From: Nocardia sp. NBC_01327
GTDB taxonomy: Bacteria > Actinomycetota > Actinomycetes > Mycobacteriales > Mycobacteriaceae
Assembly (NCBI RefSeq): GCF_035958815.1
Contig: NZ_CP108383.1
Span: 2,480,001-2,544,000 of the forward strand
Length of the DNA stretch: 64,000 bases
Reading direction: 5' to 3'
A program made the translations under genes and the position numbers. Shown one piece after another: positions 50,284-59,117 of this stretch. Every line of letters begins with the position of its first letter. The first letter of the stretch is position 1. The notes under the pieces were generated by a model. That model saw only the letters and a list, made by a program, of their open reading frames with translations. It was not told the DNA's origin and made no database searches.

Positions 50284-50311
50284 GGCCCGTCGTCCTCGGT
50301 GACGGCGGGCC
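50284..50311 (+). terminator. Hairpin after hsaC
   Basis: An 11-pair stem (one G-T pair) formed by 50284-50294 and 50301-50311 encloses a six-base loop, starting 14 bases past the hsaC stop. It probably ends or weakens the operon transcript before the luciferase-like gene. Confidence 0.65.
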
Positions 50312-50392
50312 GCCGCGTATCTGCCAGAGCCCCGGCGGTTATGCGGCGAAGTTCGGAGCACAACTGAATATCTCGCAAAGGAGCGACGAACA

Positions 50393-51607
50393 TTGAACCA
50401 GCCCAACGCGACACCTGCCGGACCCACTCGCTTCGGCTTCTTCATCGCGCCGTATCACCCGCTCGACGGCAATCCCACCCTGCAGATCCAGCGGGATCTG
50501 GAACTGGTGGAACTGGCCGACCGGCTCGGTTATGCCGAAGCCTGGGTCGGTGAACATCATTCCGCCGGAATGGAAATCATCGCCGCCCCCGAGGTATTCC
50601 TGGCTGCCGCCGCGCAGCGCACCCAGCAGATCCGGCTGGGCACCGGCGTGAATTCGCTGCCGTACCACCAGCCCATGATGCTCGCCGACCGGCTCGCGCT
50701 GGCCGATCATCTCAGCAAGGGCCGCATGATGATGGGCATCGGTCCCGGTCAGCTGGCCTCCGACGCCGCCATGATGGGGGTGCCGCCGGCCCGGCAGCGC
50801 GAGATGATGCACGAATCGCTCGAGGCGCTCGCGCCGCTGCTGCGCGGTGAGGTGGTCAGTGCCAAGACGGACTGGTTCGAGCTGAACGACGCCCGTCTGC
50901 AACTGCTGCCGTATCAGCAGGACGGCATAGAACTGGCTGTGGCATCGACGATTTCGCCGTCCGGTGCGGTGCTGGCCGGTAAGCACGGCGCGGGGCTGCT
51001 TTCACTGGCGGCCTCCGACCCGAGCGGGTACGAGGCGCTCATGCCGAACTGGAAGGTCTACGAGCAGACCATGGCCGCCAACGGCCATACCGTCGATCGC
51101 GCCAAGTGGCGGCTCGTCGCGCCCATGCATATCGCGGAGACTCGCGAGCAGGCCAGGCGCGAAGCCGAATGGGGCGTAGGACATCTCGTCGATTACATGA
51201 AGCGGCTCAGCGGTATGGAGATGCCGTGGGGCGATACCGCCGCGGCGGCCGTCGAGCAGTGGACCGGGCCCGGGTTCCCGTCCTTCGGCCGCGCCACCAT
51301 CGGCACCCCCGACGATGCCATCGCCACCATCGAGGCCCTCACCGAGCAGTCCGGCGGCTTCGGCACCTTCCTGGTGCTCGGCCTCAATGTCGCGGACTGG
51401 GACGCCACCCAGCGTTCCGCGCGGCTGTTCGCCGAACACGTCATCCCGCACTTCACCCGCGCCAACCGCAATCGTGAGGCCTCGCTGAACTGGGCCAACG
51501 ACAATAGCGAACGCTTCATGACCGGTCTGCGCGCCGGCATCGAAGCCGCCTTCGAAAAGCACGGCCAAGCCTTGGCCGCCGCACTGCAGCCCGAGGAAGG
51601 AAACTGA
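50393..51607 (+). CDS. LLM-class flavin-dependent oxidoreductase
   Basis: The 404-residue luciferase-like protein shows F-G-F-F-I-A-P-Y-H-P near residues 14-23, W-V-G-E-H-H-S, R-L-G-T-G-V-N-S-L-P-Y-H-Q-P and G-I-G-P-G-Q-L-A-S-D, typical of limonene-monooxygenase-like members. It may oxygenate a terpenoid- or steroid-derived compound with FMNH2 or act with F420. The TTG at 50393 is the likely start since AAAGGAGCG lies just upstream and no ATG is available. The stop is one base from the start of the zinc dehydrogenase gene, so they are coupled. It is a different subgroup from the protein at 3378. Confidence 0.85.
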   Translation: MNQPNATPAGPTRFGFFIAPYHPLDGNPTLQIQRDLELVELADRLGYAEAWVGEHHSAGMEIIAAPEVFLAAAAQRTQQIRLGTGVNSLPYHQPMMLADRLALADHLSKGRMMMGIGPGQLASDAAMMGVPPARQREMMHESLEALAPLLRGEVVSAKTDWFELNDARLQLLPYQQDGIELAVASTISPSGAVLAGKHGAGLLSLAASDPSGYEALMPNWKVYEQTMAANGHTVDRAKWRLVAPMHIAETREQARREAEWGVGHLVDYMKRLSGMEMPWGDTAAAAVEQWTGPGFPSFGRATIGTPDDAIATIEALTEQSGGFGTFLVLGLNVADWDATQRSARLFAEHVIPHFTRANRNREASLNWANDNSERFMTGLRAGIEAAFEKHGQALAAALQPEEGN

Positions 51608-51608
51608 T

Positions 51609-52640
51609 ATGCGCGCGGTAGTCATGCGCAACCGGAAGCTGGTCGTCGACGAGGTCCCCGATCCCGTCCCCGGTCCCGGGCAGGTGCTGGTGGAAACCAT
51701 CGCCTGCGGAATCTGCGGATCCGACAAGGCCGCACTGGATTACACCGACGATTTCCTGCAGGCGTCGCGGGACAGCGGTGTTCCCACCTTCCTCTTCGAT
51801 CCGTGCCGCGACATGGTCATGGGTCACGAGCTGTCCGCCCGCGTCATCGGCGCGGGCCCCGACACCCCATTTGTCGAGGGGCAGAACGTGGTTGCCCTGC
51901 CGTGGGCGCTGGACACCGCCGGTGGAATCCACGGCGTCGGCTACTCCAACGACTTCCCCGGCGGCTTCGGCGAACGCATGGTGCTCCAGGCCATGGCCCT
52001 GGAGCCGATCCCCGAGCACGTGCCCCCGCACGTGGCCGCCATGACCGAACCGCTCGCCGTCGGCTTCGGCAATGTGGCGCGCACCGGCATCGGTCCCGAG
52101 GGCACCGGAATCGTCATCGGTTGCGGCCCGGTCGGTTTGGGTGCGGTCGCGGCCCTCGTCGAACGCGGCGTCGCCCCGATCGTGGCCTCCGATCCGTCCA
52201 AACTGCGCCGTGAAGCGGCACTGCGGCTGGGCGCGCACCGGGTGGTCGATCCGGCTGTGGAAGATCCGGTCGAGGTGTGGGGCGAACTGGCCTCCCCCGG
52301 CCAGCAGCTGCACGTCTGGGTCTGCGCCGGCGTCCCCGGCCTGCTCAACGACCTCATGTACAAGGTCCCGCGGGAAACCAAGATCCTGCAGATCGGCTCG
52401 GTCATGACCGATGACGTCATCCGCCCGATCGTCGGCATCTACAAGGACATCTCCCTCCAGATGTGCATGGTCTACCCCCACGAGGAATACGCAAAAACCC
52501 TGCACCGCATAGCCGATGGCGTCATCGACGCCGAATCCCTCGTCACCACCCAGGTCGGCTTCGACGGCGTGGCCGACGCCATCGAATCCCTCCGCCACCC
52601 CGACGACCACATCCAAATCCTGGTCCGCCCCCACCTGTAA
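51609..52640 (+). CDS. Medium-chain alcohol dehydrogenase without structural zinc lobe
   Basis: The 343-residue protein has a catalytic zinc site at Cys36 (G-I-C-G-S-D), His73 and Glu74 (M-G-H-E) and the Rossmann motif G-C-G-P-V-G-L-G. The four-cysteine structural zinc loop of classical alcohol dehydrogenases is missing. It would oxidise a secondary alcohol or reduce a ketone with NAD(P). ATG follows the luciferase-like stop by one base and shares its ribosome site region. The pair may oxidise and then dehydrogenate the same substrate; its identity is unknown. Confidence 0.85.
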   Translation: MRAVVMRNRKLVVDEVPDPVPGPGQVLVETIACGICGSDKAALDYTDDFLQASRDSGVPTFLFDPCRDMVMGHELSARVIGAGPDTPFVEGQNVVALPWALDTAGGIHGVGYSNDFPGGFGERMVLQAMALEPIPEHVPPHVAAMTEPLAVGFGNVARTGIGPEGTGIVIGCGPVGLGAVAALVERGVAPIVASDPSKLRREAALRLGAHRVVDPAVEDPVEVWGELASPGQQLHVWVCAGVPGLLNDLMYKVPRETKILQIGSVMTDDVIRPIVGIYKDISLQMCMVYPHEEYAKTLHRIADGVIDAESLVTTQVGFDGVADAIESLRHPDDHIQILVRPHL

Positions 52641-52701
52641 CCGCCCGAAACGCAGCCCCGTCGCCAGTCGGGTGCTGCGGTATGGCGGCACATGAACTCC
52701 G

Positions 52702-52762
52702 CACAGCCCGTCTCCAGATCACGCAGCTCCCGTAGGTGCTGTGCGATCCGGAGACGGGCTGT
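52702..52762. terminator. Long hairpin between convergent genes, related to the element at 29374
   Basis: Perfect 13-base arms acagcccgtctcc (52703-52715) and ggagacgggctgt (52750-52762) enclose a 34-base loop that can itself pair in part (gatc at 52717-52720 and 52745-52748). It lies between the stop codons of the zinc dehydrogenase and the OYE-Ddn fusion, so it probably terminates both. The 13-mer cacagcccgtctc at its left edge also occurs at 29374-29386. Confidence 0.78.
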
Positions 52763-52776
52763 TCGGTTGGTGGTGA

Positions 52777-54477
52777 CTAGCGGTCGGTGAAGGTGATTCG
52801 TACTGTGACCGGGGTTGTTTCGAGGGCAGCGAAGGCGGTGCGGGCCAGGGGAGCGAGCAGGGGGTGGGGTGCGAAGGTGCGGGAACGGGCGTCCACGTCG
52901 TCCTCGGGGAGGAGGACGGCGGTGCCGGTGCGCCATCGATTGCCCTGGCGGACACGCACATTCGGGTTAGCGGAGATATTCAGACCCCAGCCGGAGCGGA
53001 GGCCGTGCTGGCAGATGCCCCAGGCGCCGGATTCGTCGAAGAGCAGGGAGATGGGGACGGTGCGGGGCCGGCCGGACTTGCGGCCGGTGGTCTCGAGTTC
53101 GGTGGCCAGGGCGGTGCGGACGCCGATGCGGCCGAGAGCGCGGACGGCCGGGTTCATGACGTAGCGGCCGATAGCGCGTTCGCGCTGGAATTTGCGGGCC
53201 TCGCGGGCGGTGGCATTGCGCGGGGCGGGGGAGCGCTTACTGCGGAAGGCGTCGAAACCATTGCGGCGCACCATGGTTACGGCGGTGCGCCAGGGCGAAC
53301 GATCCGGGTCGGGGTCGTTGCCCGCGCCGAGAATGTGCAGCTGGTCGGTGTGCCACTGCAGATCGAGTGCGCCGTCGAAGGCTTTCAGACCGGAATTGGC
53401 GGCCAGCCGCGGGGGCAGGCCGAGCGTAATGGCCGGGGGCCGCAGGGTTTCGGTGCCATTGGTGAGCAGATCCGCTGCGGCGGCGGGGAAGACGGCGGTC
53501 GGGCGGCCGAGGCCGACCATATCGCAGGTGGCGGTGGCCACGGCGTCCGACATGGCTGCGCGCGAACGGAATCCGCCGGTGACGGCGATCGGTACGCTGC
53601 CCGCCGCGGCGCGCGCCGATTCGGCGTAGTCCAGGAAGTACGCCTCACGCGCCCGCGTGCTGTCCGAGACCGTGCTCGGGCGATCCAGCATCGCCGGGGA
53701 TTCGTAACTGCCGCCGCTGATTTCGATCATGTCCACGCGTTCGGCGGACAGCTGCTCGATCACGGCGCGCGACTCGTCCTCGGTGAAGCCGCCGCGCTGG
53801 AAGTCCGCGGAATTGAGCTTGATGCCCAGTCCGAAGCCGGGGCTCACCGCATCGCGGATGCTGCGCACCACCTCCAGCACGAAGCGCATGCGCCGCTTGG
53901 GATCGCCGCCCCAGTCGTCGGTGCGCTGGTTGGAGCGCGGCGACAGGAACTGCGACACCAGGTATCCGTGTGCGCCGTGAATCTGCACGCCGTCGAATCC
54001 GGCAGCCTCCGCAATTCGGGCGGACGTGCCGAAACGCCGGATGATGTCGAGGATTTCGTCCTCGGCGAGCGCGCGCGGCGCGGGAATGCCCGGAATGCTC
54101 ACGCCGATGGCCGACGGCGCTACCGTGCGAGTCCGGGTGACGAGCGGATTCGCCTGGCGGCCAGGGTGATTCAACTGCACCCACACCTTGCTGCCCCCGG
54201 CCTTGGCGACCGTGGCCCAGCGGGTGAGCGCGCCGAGGTGCCGTTCGTCCTCCATGGCCACATTGCCCGGTTCACCGCAGTGCCGGCTGTCCACCATCAC
54301 ATTGCCGGTGACGATCAACCCGTACCCACCGGCGCTCCAGCGCGCGTAGAGTCGTTCCAGCCGTTCGTCGGGGGCGTTATCGGCGGTGCCGAGTCCCTCG
54401 CTCAGGGCTGATTTCATAATCCGGTTCGGCAGTACCTGGCCACTGGCCAGCGGCAGGGGATCGTGCAGGGTCGTCAC
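52777..54477 (-). CDS. Old Yellow Enzyme fused to a Ddn-like deazaflavin-dependent domain
   Basis: The 566-residue protein has an N-terminal OYE/NADH:flavin oxidoreductase barrel (about 1-400): N-R-I-M-K-S-A, Q-L-N-H-P-G-R-Q, D-G-V-Q-I-H-G-A-H-G-Y-L and N-Q-R-T-D-D-W-G-G. Its C terminus (about 430-566) matches deazaflavin (F420)-dependent nitroreductases: L-E-T-T-G-R-K-S-G-R-P-R-T-V-P, then W-G-L-N-I-S-A-N-P-N-V-R-V. Both domains reduce activated double bonds or nitro groups, one with FMN and the other usually with F420H2, so the fusion is unusual. The GTG at 54477 gives the OYE-like start M-T-T-L-H-D-P-L. It diverges from a TetR gene across two operator-like repeats, suggesting induction by an electrophile. 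Confidence 0.82.
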   Translation of the reverse strand: MTTLHDPLPLASGQVLPNRIMKSALSEGLGTADNAPDERLERLYARWSAGGYGLIVTGNVMVDSRHCGEPGNVAMEDERHLGALTRWATVAKAGGSKVWVQLNHPGRQANPLVTRTRTVAPSAIGVSIPGIPAPRALAEDEILDIIRRFGTSARIAEAAGFDGVQIHGAHGYLVSQFLSPRSNQRTDDWGGDPKRRMRFVLEVVRSIRDAVSPGFGLGIKLNSADFQRGGFTEDESRAVIEQLSAERVDMIEISGGSYESPAMLDRPSTVSDSTRAREAYFLDYAESARAAAGSVPIAVTGGFRSRAAMSDAVATATCDMVGLGRPTAVFPAAAADLLTNGTETLRPPAITLGLPPRLAANSGLKAFDGALDLQWHTDQLHILGAGNDPDPDRSPWRTAVTMVRRNGFDAFRSKRSPAPRNATAREARKFQRERAIGRYVMNPAVRALGRIGVRTALATELETTGRKSGRPRTVPISLLFDESGAWGICQHGLRSGWGLNISANPNVRVRQGNRWRTGTAVLLPEDDVDARSRTFAPHPLLAPLARTAFAALETTPVTVRITFTDR

Positions 54478-54529
54478 GGCTGGGCCCCGATCGTCGTGGA
54501 GTGGTGTGGGCGGCGGTCTACACTCGGCG

Positions 54530-54575
54530 GTAGACCAATCGGTATATTGGAACGGTAGTACACCGATCGGTATAC
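54530..54575. promoter_or_regulatory. Two TetR-type operator repeats
   Basis: gtagaccaatcggtatat (54530-54547) and gtacaccgatcggtatac (54558-54575) are related 18-base palindrome-like sites around a caatcgg/cgatcgg core, 28 bases apart centre to centre. The second is symmetric at 16 of 18 positions. They lie between the OYE-Ddn start (54477) and the TetR start (54595), overlapping where both promoters should be. Binding by the adjacent TetR protein is inferred. Confidence 0.7.
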
Positions 54576-54594
54576 AGCAAGGAAAGGAATATCC

Positions 54595-55167
54595 ATGGGA
54601 GCGCGCGACCGCCTCATCGACAGCGCCATTGCTCTCATGCGCTGTAAAGGCATCGCCGGCACCGGTATTTCGCAGCTGCTCGAGCACAGCGGCATCTCCC
54701 GCCGCTCGGTCTACCTGAACTTCCCGGGCGGCAAATCCGAACTCGTCGCCGAGGCCACCCGCACCGCGGGTCAGGCCTCCAGCGCACTCATGCGCACCCT
54801 CACCGCGGGGGCGGATCTGGCCACCGTCATCGCCGCCTTCCCGGCCATGTGGCGGGAGGTCGTGGTCTCCAGTGATTTCTCGGCCGGCTGCCCGATTGTC
54901 GCCGCGGCGCTGGGTCGCAGCGAATCGCCGGAGGCGGCGGATGTGGCGGGAACGACCTTCCTCGAATGGGAGGGGATTCTCGCCGATCGCCTCGAGGCCG
55001 AAGCCGTCGAGCCCGAGGCGGCGCGGTCGCTCGCCACCACCATCGTGGCGGCCGTCGAGGGCGCGGTCATCATGTCACTGGCCACCCGCTCCACCGATCC
55101 GCTGGAGCGCGCCGGTAAGCAGATGGCTCAGCTGGTCGGCATGTACACCGGCAAGCCCGTCGCCTGA
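54595..55167 (+). CDS. TetR-family transcriptional regulator
   Basis: The 190-residue protein begins R-D-R-L-I-D-S-A-I-A-L-M and has a TetR helix-turn-helix (I-S-Q-L-L-E-H-S-G-I-S-R-R-S-V-Y-L-N-F-P-G-G). The ligand domain contains A-G-C-P-I-V-A-A-A, a segment found in the LmrA/YxaF-like TetR subgroup (C-terminal TetR_C_33-like). AAGGAAAGG precedes the ATG. It probably represses itself and the divergent OYE-Ddn gene through the two repeats at 54530-54575; a reactive cysteine in the ligand pocket (A-G-C-P) could sense electrophiles, but this is speculation. Confidence 0.9.
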   Translation: MGARDRLIDSAIALMRCKGIAGTGISQLLEHSGISRRSVYLNFPGGKSELVAEATRTAGQASSALMRTLTAGADLATVIAAFPAMWREVVVSSDFSAGCPIVAAALGRSESPEAADVAGTTFLEWEGILADRLEAEAVEPEAARSLATTIVAAVEGAVIMSLATRSTDPLERAGKQMAQLVGMYTGKPVA

Positions 55168-55185
55168 GTCGGCGCGACAGCCGAA

Positions 55186-56043
55186 TCAGCGCGACAGCAG
55201 CCGTTCGATCTCACTGCGGGTCGGAATCGACGCGCTGGCGCCGAGTTTCGTGGTCGCGAGCGCGCCCGCGGTGCTCGCCCAGGCCAGCGCGATCTCCGGG
55301 CCCTCATGCCAGTGCGCGGCGAGCGCTCCGGTGAAAGTGTCTCCGGCAGCGGTGGTATCGACGACGTTCACCCGCACGCCGGGCTGGGGCAGCGTTATCC
55401 CGTCCGGTCCACGGTAGATCGCGCCGTCCGCACCGAGTGTGGTGATCACATGCGGCACCGCGTCCAGGGCCGATCCGAACTGGGCGGCCTCACCCTCATT
55501 GACCACCGCGATATCGATCTGCGCCCACAGTTCGTCCGGAAGCTCCTGTACCGGTGAGGGATTGAGCACCACCGTGGTTCCCCGGGCGCGTGCGTGCCGG
55601 GCCGCGGCCACCACTGTCGGCACCGGAATCTCCAACTGGCACAGCAGCACATCCGCCGCCGCGATGGCCTCGAGGTCCGCGTGCTCCAACTCGGTCATCC
55701 GAGAATTGGCCCCGCCCACCACGATAATGCTGTTCTCACCGTTACCGTCCACCACGATCGCCGCGACCCCGCTGGGCCCGTCCACCCGCCGCAAGCGCGA
55801 AACCCCCACGCCCGCATCGTGCAGCACCCGCCGCAGCTCATCGGCGAACACGTCATCGCCCACGGCTCCCACGAACTTCACCTCACCCCCGGCCCGCCGC
55901 GCCGCGATCGCCTGATTCGACCCTTTCCCGCCCGGTACCAGCGCGAACCCTTCTCCGGACACCGTCTCCCCGGGCTCTGGCCGCCGCCGCACGGTCGTCA
56001 CCAAATCCATATTGATGCTGCCCACCACCACAATCCGCGCCAT
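55186..56043 (-). CDS. rbsK: Ribokinase
   Basis: Ribokinase phosphorylates D-ribose to ribose-5-phosphate. The 285-residue PfkB-family protein has the substrate motif G-G-K-G-S-N-Q-A at about 38-45 and the catalytic anion-hole motif D-T-T-A-A-G-D-T-F-T-G near residue 230, with Asp of A-G-D as base. The start S-I-N-M-D-L-V-T and N-P-S-P strand agree with ribokinases. No ribose transporter or rbsD is adjacent, so it may salvage ribose from nucleosides. It converges with the TetR gene, 18 bases apart. Confidence 0.9.
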   Translation of the reverse strand: MARIVVVGSINMDLVTTVRRRPEPGETVSGEGFALVPGGKGSNQAIAARRAGGEVKFVGAVGDDVFADELRRVLHDAGVGVSRLRRVDGPSGVAAIVVDGNGENSIIVVGGANSRMTELEHADLEAIAAADVLLCQLEIPVPTVVAAARHARARGTTVVLNPSPVQELPDELWAQIDIAVVNEGEAAQFGSALDAVPHVITTLGADGAIYRGPDGITLPQPGVRVNVVDTTAAGDTFTGALAAHWHEGPEIALAWASTAGALATTKLGASASIPTRSEIERLLSR

Positions 56044-56088
56044 AACCGCGACCCTAGACGAGCAGCCTCCGATCCCGGCTCTACGCGC

Positions 56089-57624
56089 TCACTCGGGTGT
56101 TGCCGGTGCGCGTGCTTCGCCGCTTCCCGGTATCGCTCGGTCGGGCTCGAGCGGTGGGGCGCCGATGGCGCAGTGCACCTTGCACTGTGGGGCTGCTGAG
56201 GGTGGGGCGGTGCTTAGGGCGTCGTCGCGGACGGTGAGGAAGGCGAGGACGGCGGCGGCGATCATGAGTGCGGCGCAGGTCAGCAGGGCCATGCGGAAGC
56301 CGTGTTCGAATTTCGAGGGGTTGGTGTAGGCATCGCCGGTGAGTCCGGCCAGGGGCGGGATGGCCGCCACCGCAAGCAGTCCCGCCGCGCGGGCGACCGC
56401 ATTGTTGACTCCGCTGGCGACTCCCGCGTGCCGTTCGTCGGCGGTGGCCAGGACCGTTGCCGTCAGCGGCGCCACCGCCAGGGTCAGGCCGATGCCGAAA
56501 ACTATGGCGGCGGGCAGGACGACGCCGACATAGGAGGAGTGCGGGCCGATGCGAGTCATGAGCAACATGCCCGCGGCGGCCAGCAGTACGCCCAGGGTGA
56601 TCGGCTTGCGCGGTCCGATCCGCTGGGCCAGCGCGCCGGAGCGGGCCGAGAAGAAGAGCATCAGCACCGTGCCGGGCAGCATGGCGGTGCCCGCCGCGAT
56701 CGGACTGAAACCACCGACCACCTGCAGGGTGAGCACCAGGAGGAAGAACACGACGCTCATGGCGCCGTACATGACGAAGGTGACCGCATTGATCGCGGTG
56801 AACTGCTTGGAGCCGAACACATCCACCGGCACCATCGGCTGCGGTCCGTCGCCGCGGGCCGAGCGTCGCCGCTCGACCATGACGAATACGACGCCCGCCA
56901 CCACGCCGACTATCGCGCTGCCCACCACCAGCGCCCGGTTCGAATCCTTTTCCGACATCATGGTCAGCGCATAGGTGATTCCGGCCAGGCACAGCGCCGC
57001 CATTGCCGCACCCAGCACATCGAACCTGCCGTGCGCGTTGGCATCCCGGGTCTCGGGCACATGCCGCGCCGTGACCGCGACCACCACCGCCGCCAGCGGG
57101 ATATTGAGCAGGAACACCCAGCGCCACCCGGCGTACTCGACCAGCCATCCGCCCACGAACGGTCCGATGGCTCCGGCCACGCCGCCCAGACCCGACCACG
57201 CACCCACCGCTCGCGCGCGGTCACCGGGGAGGAAGGAGGCCTGGATGATCGCCAGCGATCCGGGTGTCAGCAGCGCACCGCCGACCCCCTGCAGGGCGCG
57301 GGCCGCGATGAGCATCGAAATGTCCTGCGCCGCACCGCACAGCGCCGAGGCGATGGCGAACCACACCACCCCGATCAGGAACATCCGCCGCCGCCCGAAC
57401 CGATCTCCCAGCGCCCCGCCCAGCAGAATCAACCCCGCGAGGGTCAGGGCGTACGCATTGATCGTCCACTGCAACCCGGCCATCGACGATCCGAACTCGT
57501 CGGCGATCTTGGGCAGCGCCACATTGACGACGGTCGCATCCAGCATCGCCATCCCGGATCCGAGCACGGTGGCCAGTAGAACCCAACGTCCGGCAGCTGA
57601 AGACAGCCTGATGCTCGCGGTCAT
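56089..57624 (-). CDS. MFS transporter, EmrB/QacA-type (DHA2) exporter
   Basis: The 511-residue protein has 14 predicted membrane segments, helix-1 motif L-D-A-T-V-V-N-V-A-L-P-K-I-A, the loop G-D-R-F-G-R-R-R between helices 2 and 3 and helix-5 G-P-F-V-G-G-W-L. These are hallmarks of drug:H+ antiporters of the EmrB/QacA type. A soluble C-terminal tail of about 40 residues, rich in Pro and Ala, ends A-P-A-T-P-E. No regulator adjoins it. Its substrates are unknown; it is unrelated in position to the proA operon, from which it diverges. Confidence 0.88.
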   Translation of the reverse strand: MTASIRLSSAAGRWVLLATVLGSGMAMLDATVVNVALPKIADEFGSSMAGLQWTINAYALTLAGLILLGGALGDRFGRRRMFLIGVVWFAIASALCGAAQDISMLIAARALQGVGGALLTPGSLAIIQASFLPGDRARAVGAWSGLGGVAGAIGPFVGGWLVEYAGWRWVFLLNIPLAAVVVAVTARHVPETRDANAHGRFDVLGAAMAALCLAGITYALTMMSEKDSNRALVVGSAIVGVVAGVVFVMVERRRSARGDGPQPMVPVDVFGSKQFTAINAVTFVMYGAMSVVFFLLVLTLQVVGGFSPIAAGTAMLPGTVLMLFFSARSGALAQRIGPRKPITLGVLLAAAGMLLMTRIGPHSSYVGVVLPAAIVFGIGLTLAVAPLTATVLATADERHAGVASGVNNAVARAAGLLAVAAIPPLAGLTGDAYTNPSKFEHGFRMALLTCAALMIAAAVLAFLTVRDDALSTAPPSAAPQCKVHCAIGAPPLEPDRAIPGSGEARAPATPE

Positions 57625-57823
57625 TGCGCCACCGTAACCCGCCGCAGGGCGGTACGACCGTGGATCGGAATCGGGCGAGCCATGCCGATGCGGAGGGAGT
57701 GCGGGCGATCGGACTTACGTCCCGCTGCCGGGCATTGTTCGCGGTGGGCGATGATGCGATGGACCGATAGCGTCACCCGAACTCGCTCAATGGCGGGTCC
57801 GACTCGGAAAGTAGGCTGTACCC

Positions 57824-59092
57824 ATGACAGCTTCGACCACCACTGAACTGGACAACGTCCGCGAGGTGGTGCACGCCGCGGCGCGCCGGGCCCGGGTGGC
57901 GTCGCGCACGCTCGCCCAGCTCACGACCGCACAGAAGGATGCCGCGCTGCACGCCGCGGCCGATGCGCTGCTCGCCGCCAAGGATCGGCTGCTCGCCGCC
58001 AATGGCGAGGACATCGAGATCGCGCGTACCGGTGGCACCGCGGAGGCCCAGCTGGACCGGCTGCGACTGACCGAACCCCGTATCGACGGGATCGCGTCGG
58101 GGTTGCGCCAGGTCGCGGGGCTGCCGGATCCGGTGGGCGATGTGGTGCGCGGGTCCACGCTGCCGAACGGCCTGGAGATCCGGCAGGTGCGGGTGCCGCT
58201 CGGTGTGGTCGGCATGGTGTACGAGGCGCGCCCCAATGTCACCGTCGACGCCTTCGGGCTGACGCTCAAGTCGGGGAATGCCGCGCTGCTGCGCGGTTCG
58301 TCCTCGGCGGTCCGATCCAATGTGGCGCTCGTGACGGTGCTGCGGGAAGCGCTTGCGGCGCAGGGGCTTCCGGAGGATGCCGTACAGCTGCTGCCCGCCG
58401 AGGATCGTTCCAGCGTCACGCATCTGATCCAGGCGCGCGGTCTGGTGGATGTGGTCATTCCGCGCGGCGGCGCGGGGCTGATCAATGCCGTGGTGCGCGA
58501 TGCGCTGGTGCCGACCATCGAGACCGGCACCGGCAACTGCCATATCTACGTGCACCGGGACGCCGATCTGGCGATGGCCGAAGCCATTCTGATCAATGCC
58601 AAGACCCGCCGTCCGAGCGTCTGCAATACCGCCGAGACGGTGCTCATCGACGCCGCTGTCGCCGAGACCGCGGTGCCGCGACTGATCAAGGCCCTCGAGG
58701 ACAAGGGCGTCACCATTCACGGTGACCTGCCCGGCCTGGTGCCCGCCACCGAGACCGACTGGGCCGACGAATACCTGTCCCTGGATATCGCACTCGCGGT
58801 CGTCCCCGATCTGGATGCCGCGATCGAGCACATCAACCGGTGGGGCACCGGCCACACCGAAGCCATTGTCACCGGCGATCTGAAGGCCGCCCGCGAATTC
58901 ACCAACCGGGTGGACGCCGCCGCCGTTATGGTCAACGCCTCCACCGCCTTCACCGACGGCGAACAATTCGGGTTCGGCGCGGAGATCGGCATCTCCACCC
59001 AGAAATTGCACGCCCGCGGCCCCATGGGCCTGCCGGAACTGACCTCCACCAAATGGATTGTGTGGGGCGACGGCCACATTCGGGCTGTCTAG
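57824..59092 (+). CDS. proA: Gamma-glutamyl phosphate reductase
   Basis: ProA reduces gamma-glutamyl phosphate to the semialdehyde in proline synthesis. The 422-residue aldehyde-dehydrogenase-fold protein has [23 protein letters not shown] and the catalytic Cys267 in [11 protein letters not shown]. The end [13 protein letters not shown] is typical. Its position before a MoxR and a VWA gene matches the order at M. tuberculosis Rv2427c-Rv2425c. The ATG at 57824 follows a leader without a strong ribosome site. Confidence 0.96.
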   Translation: MTASTTTELDNVREVVHAAARRARVASRTLAQLTTAQKDAALHAAADALLAAKDRLLAANGEDIEIARTGGTAEAQLDRLRLTEPRIDGIASGLRQVAGLPDPVGDVVRGSTLPNGLEIRQVRVPLGVVGMVYEARPNVTVDAFGLTLKSGNAALLRGSSSAVRSNVALVTVLREALAAQGLPEDAVQLLPAEDRSSVTHLIQARGLVDVVIPRGGAGLINAVVRDALVPTIETGTGNCHIYVHRDADLAMAEAILINAKTRRPSVCNTAETVLIDAAVAETAVPRLIKALEDKGVTIHGDLPGLVPATETDWADEYLSLDIALAVVPDLDAAIEHINRWGTGHTEAIVTGDLKAAREFTNRVDAAAVMVNASTAFTDGEQFGFGAEIGISTQKLHARGPMGLPELTSTKWIVWGDGHIRAV

Positions 59093-59117
59093 AACATTCG
59101 AAGAAAGGGCAGCACCC

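Noticed and set aside
52864..54411. A 515-codon open frame antisense to the OYE-Ddn gene
   Set aside because: Its translation is Gly/Arg/Ala-rich without motifs, and the opposite strand encodes two clear domains. It is a high-GC shadow frame, like the other long antisense frames here (for example 8877-10673 and 36965-38815).
57625..57823. Regulatory motif tagcgtc before proA
   Set aside because: It resembles the TAGCGTCGG half of the steroid promoter motif, but no GGGAC word lies 28-30 bases upstream.
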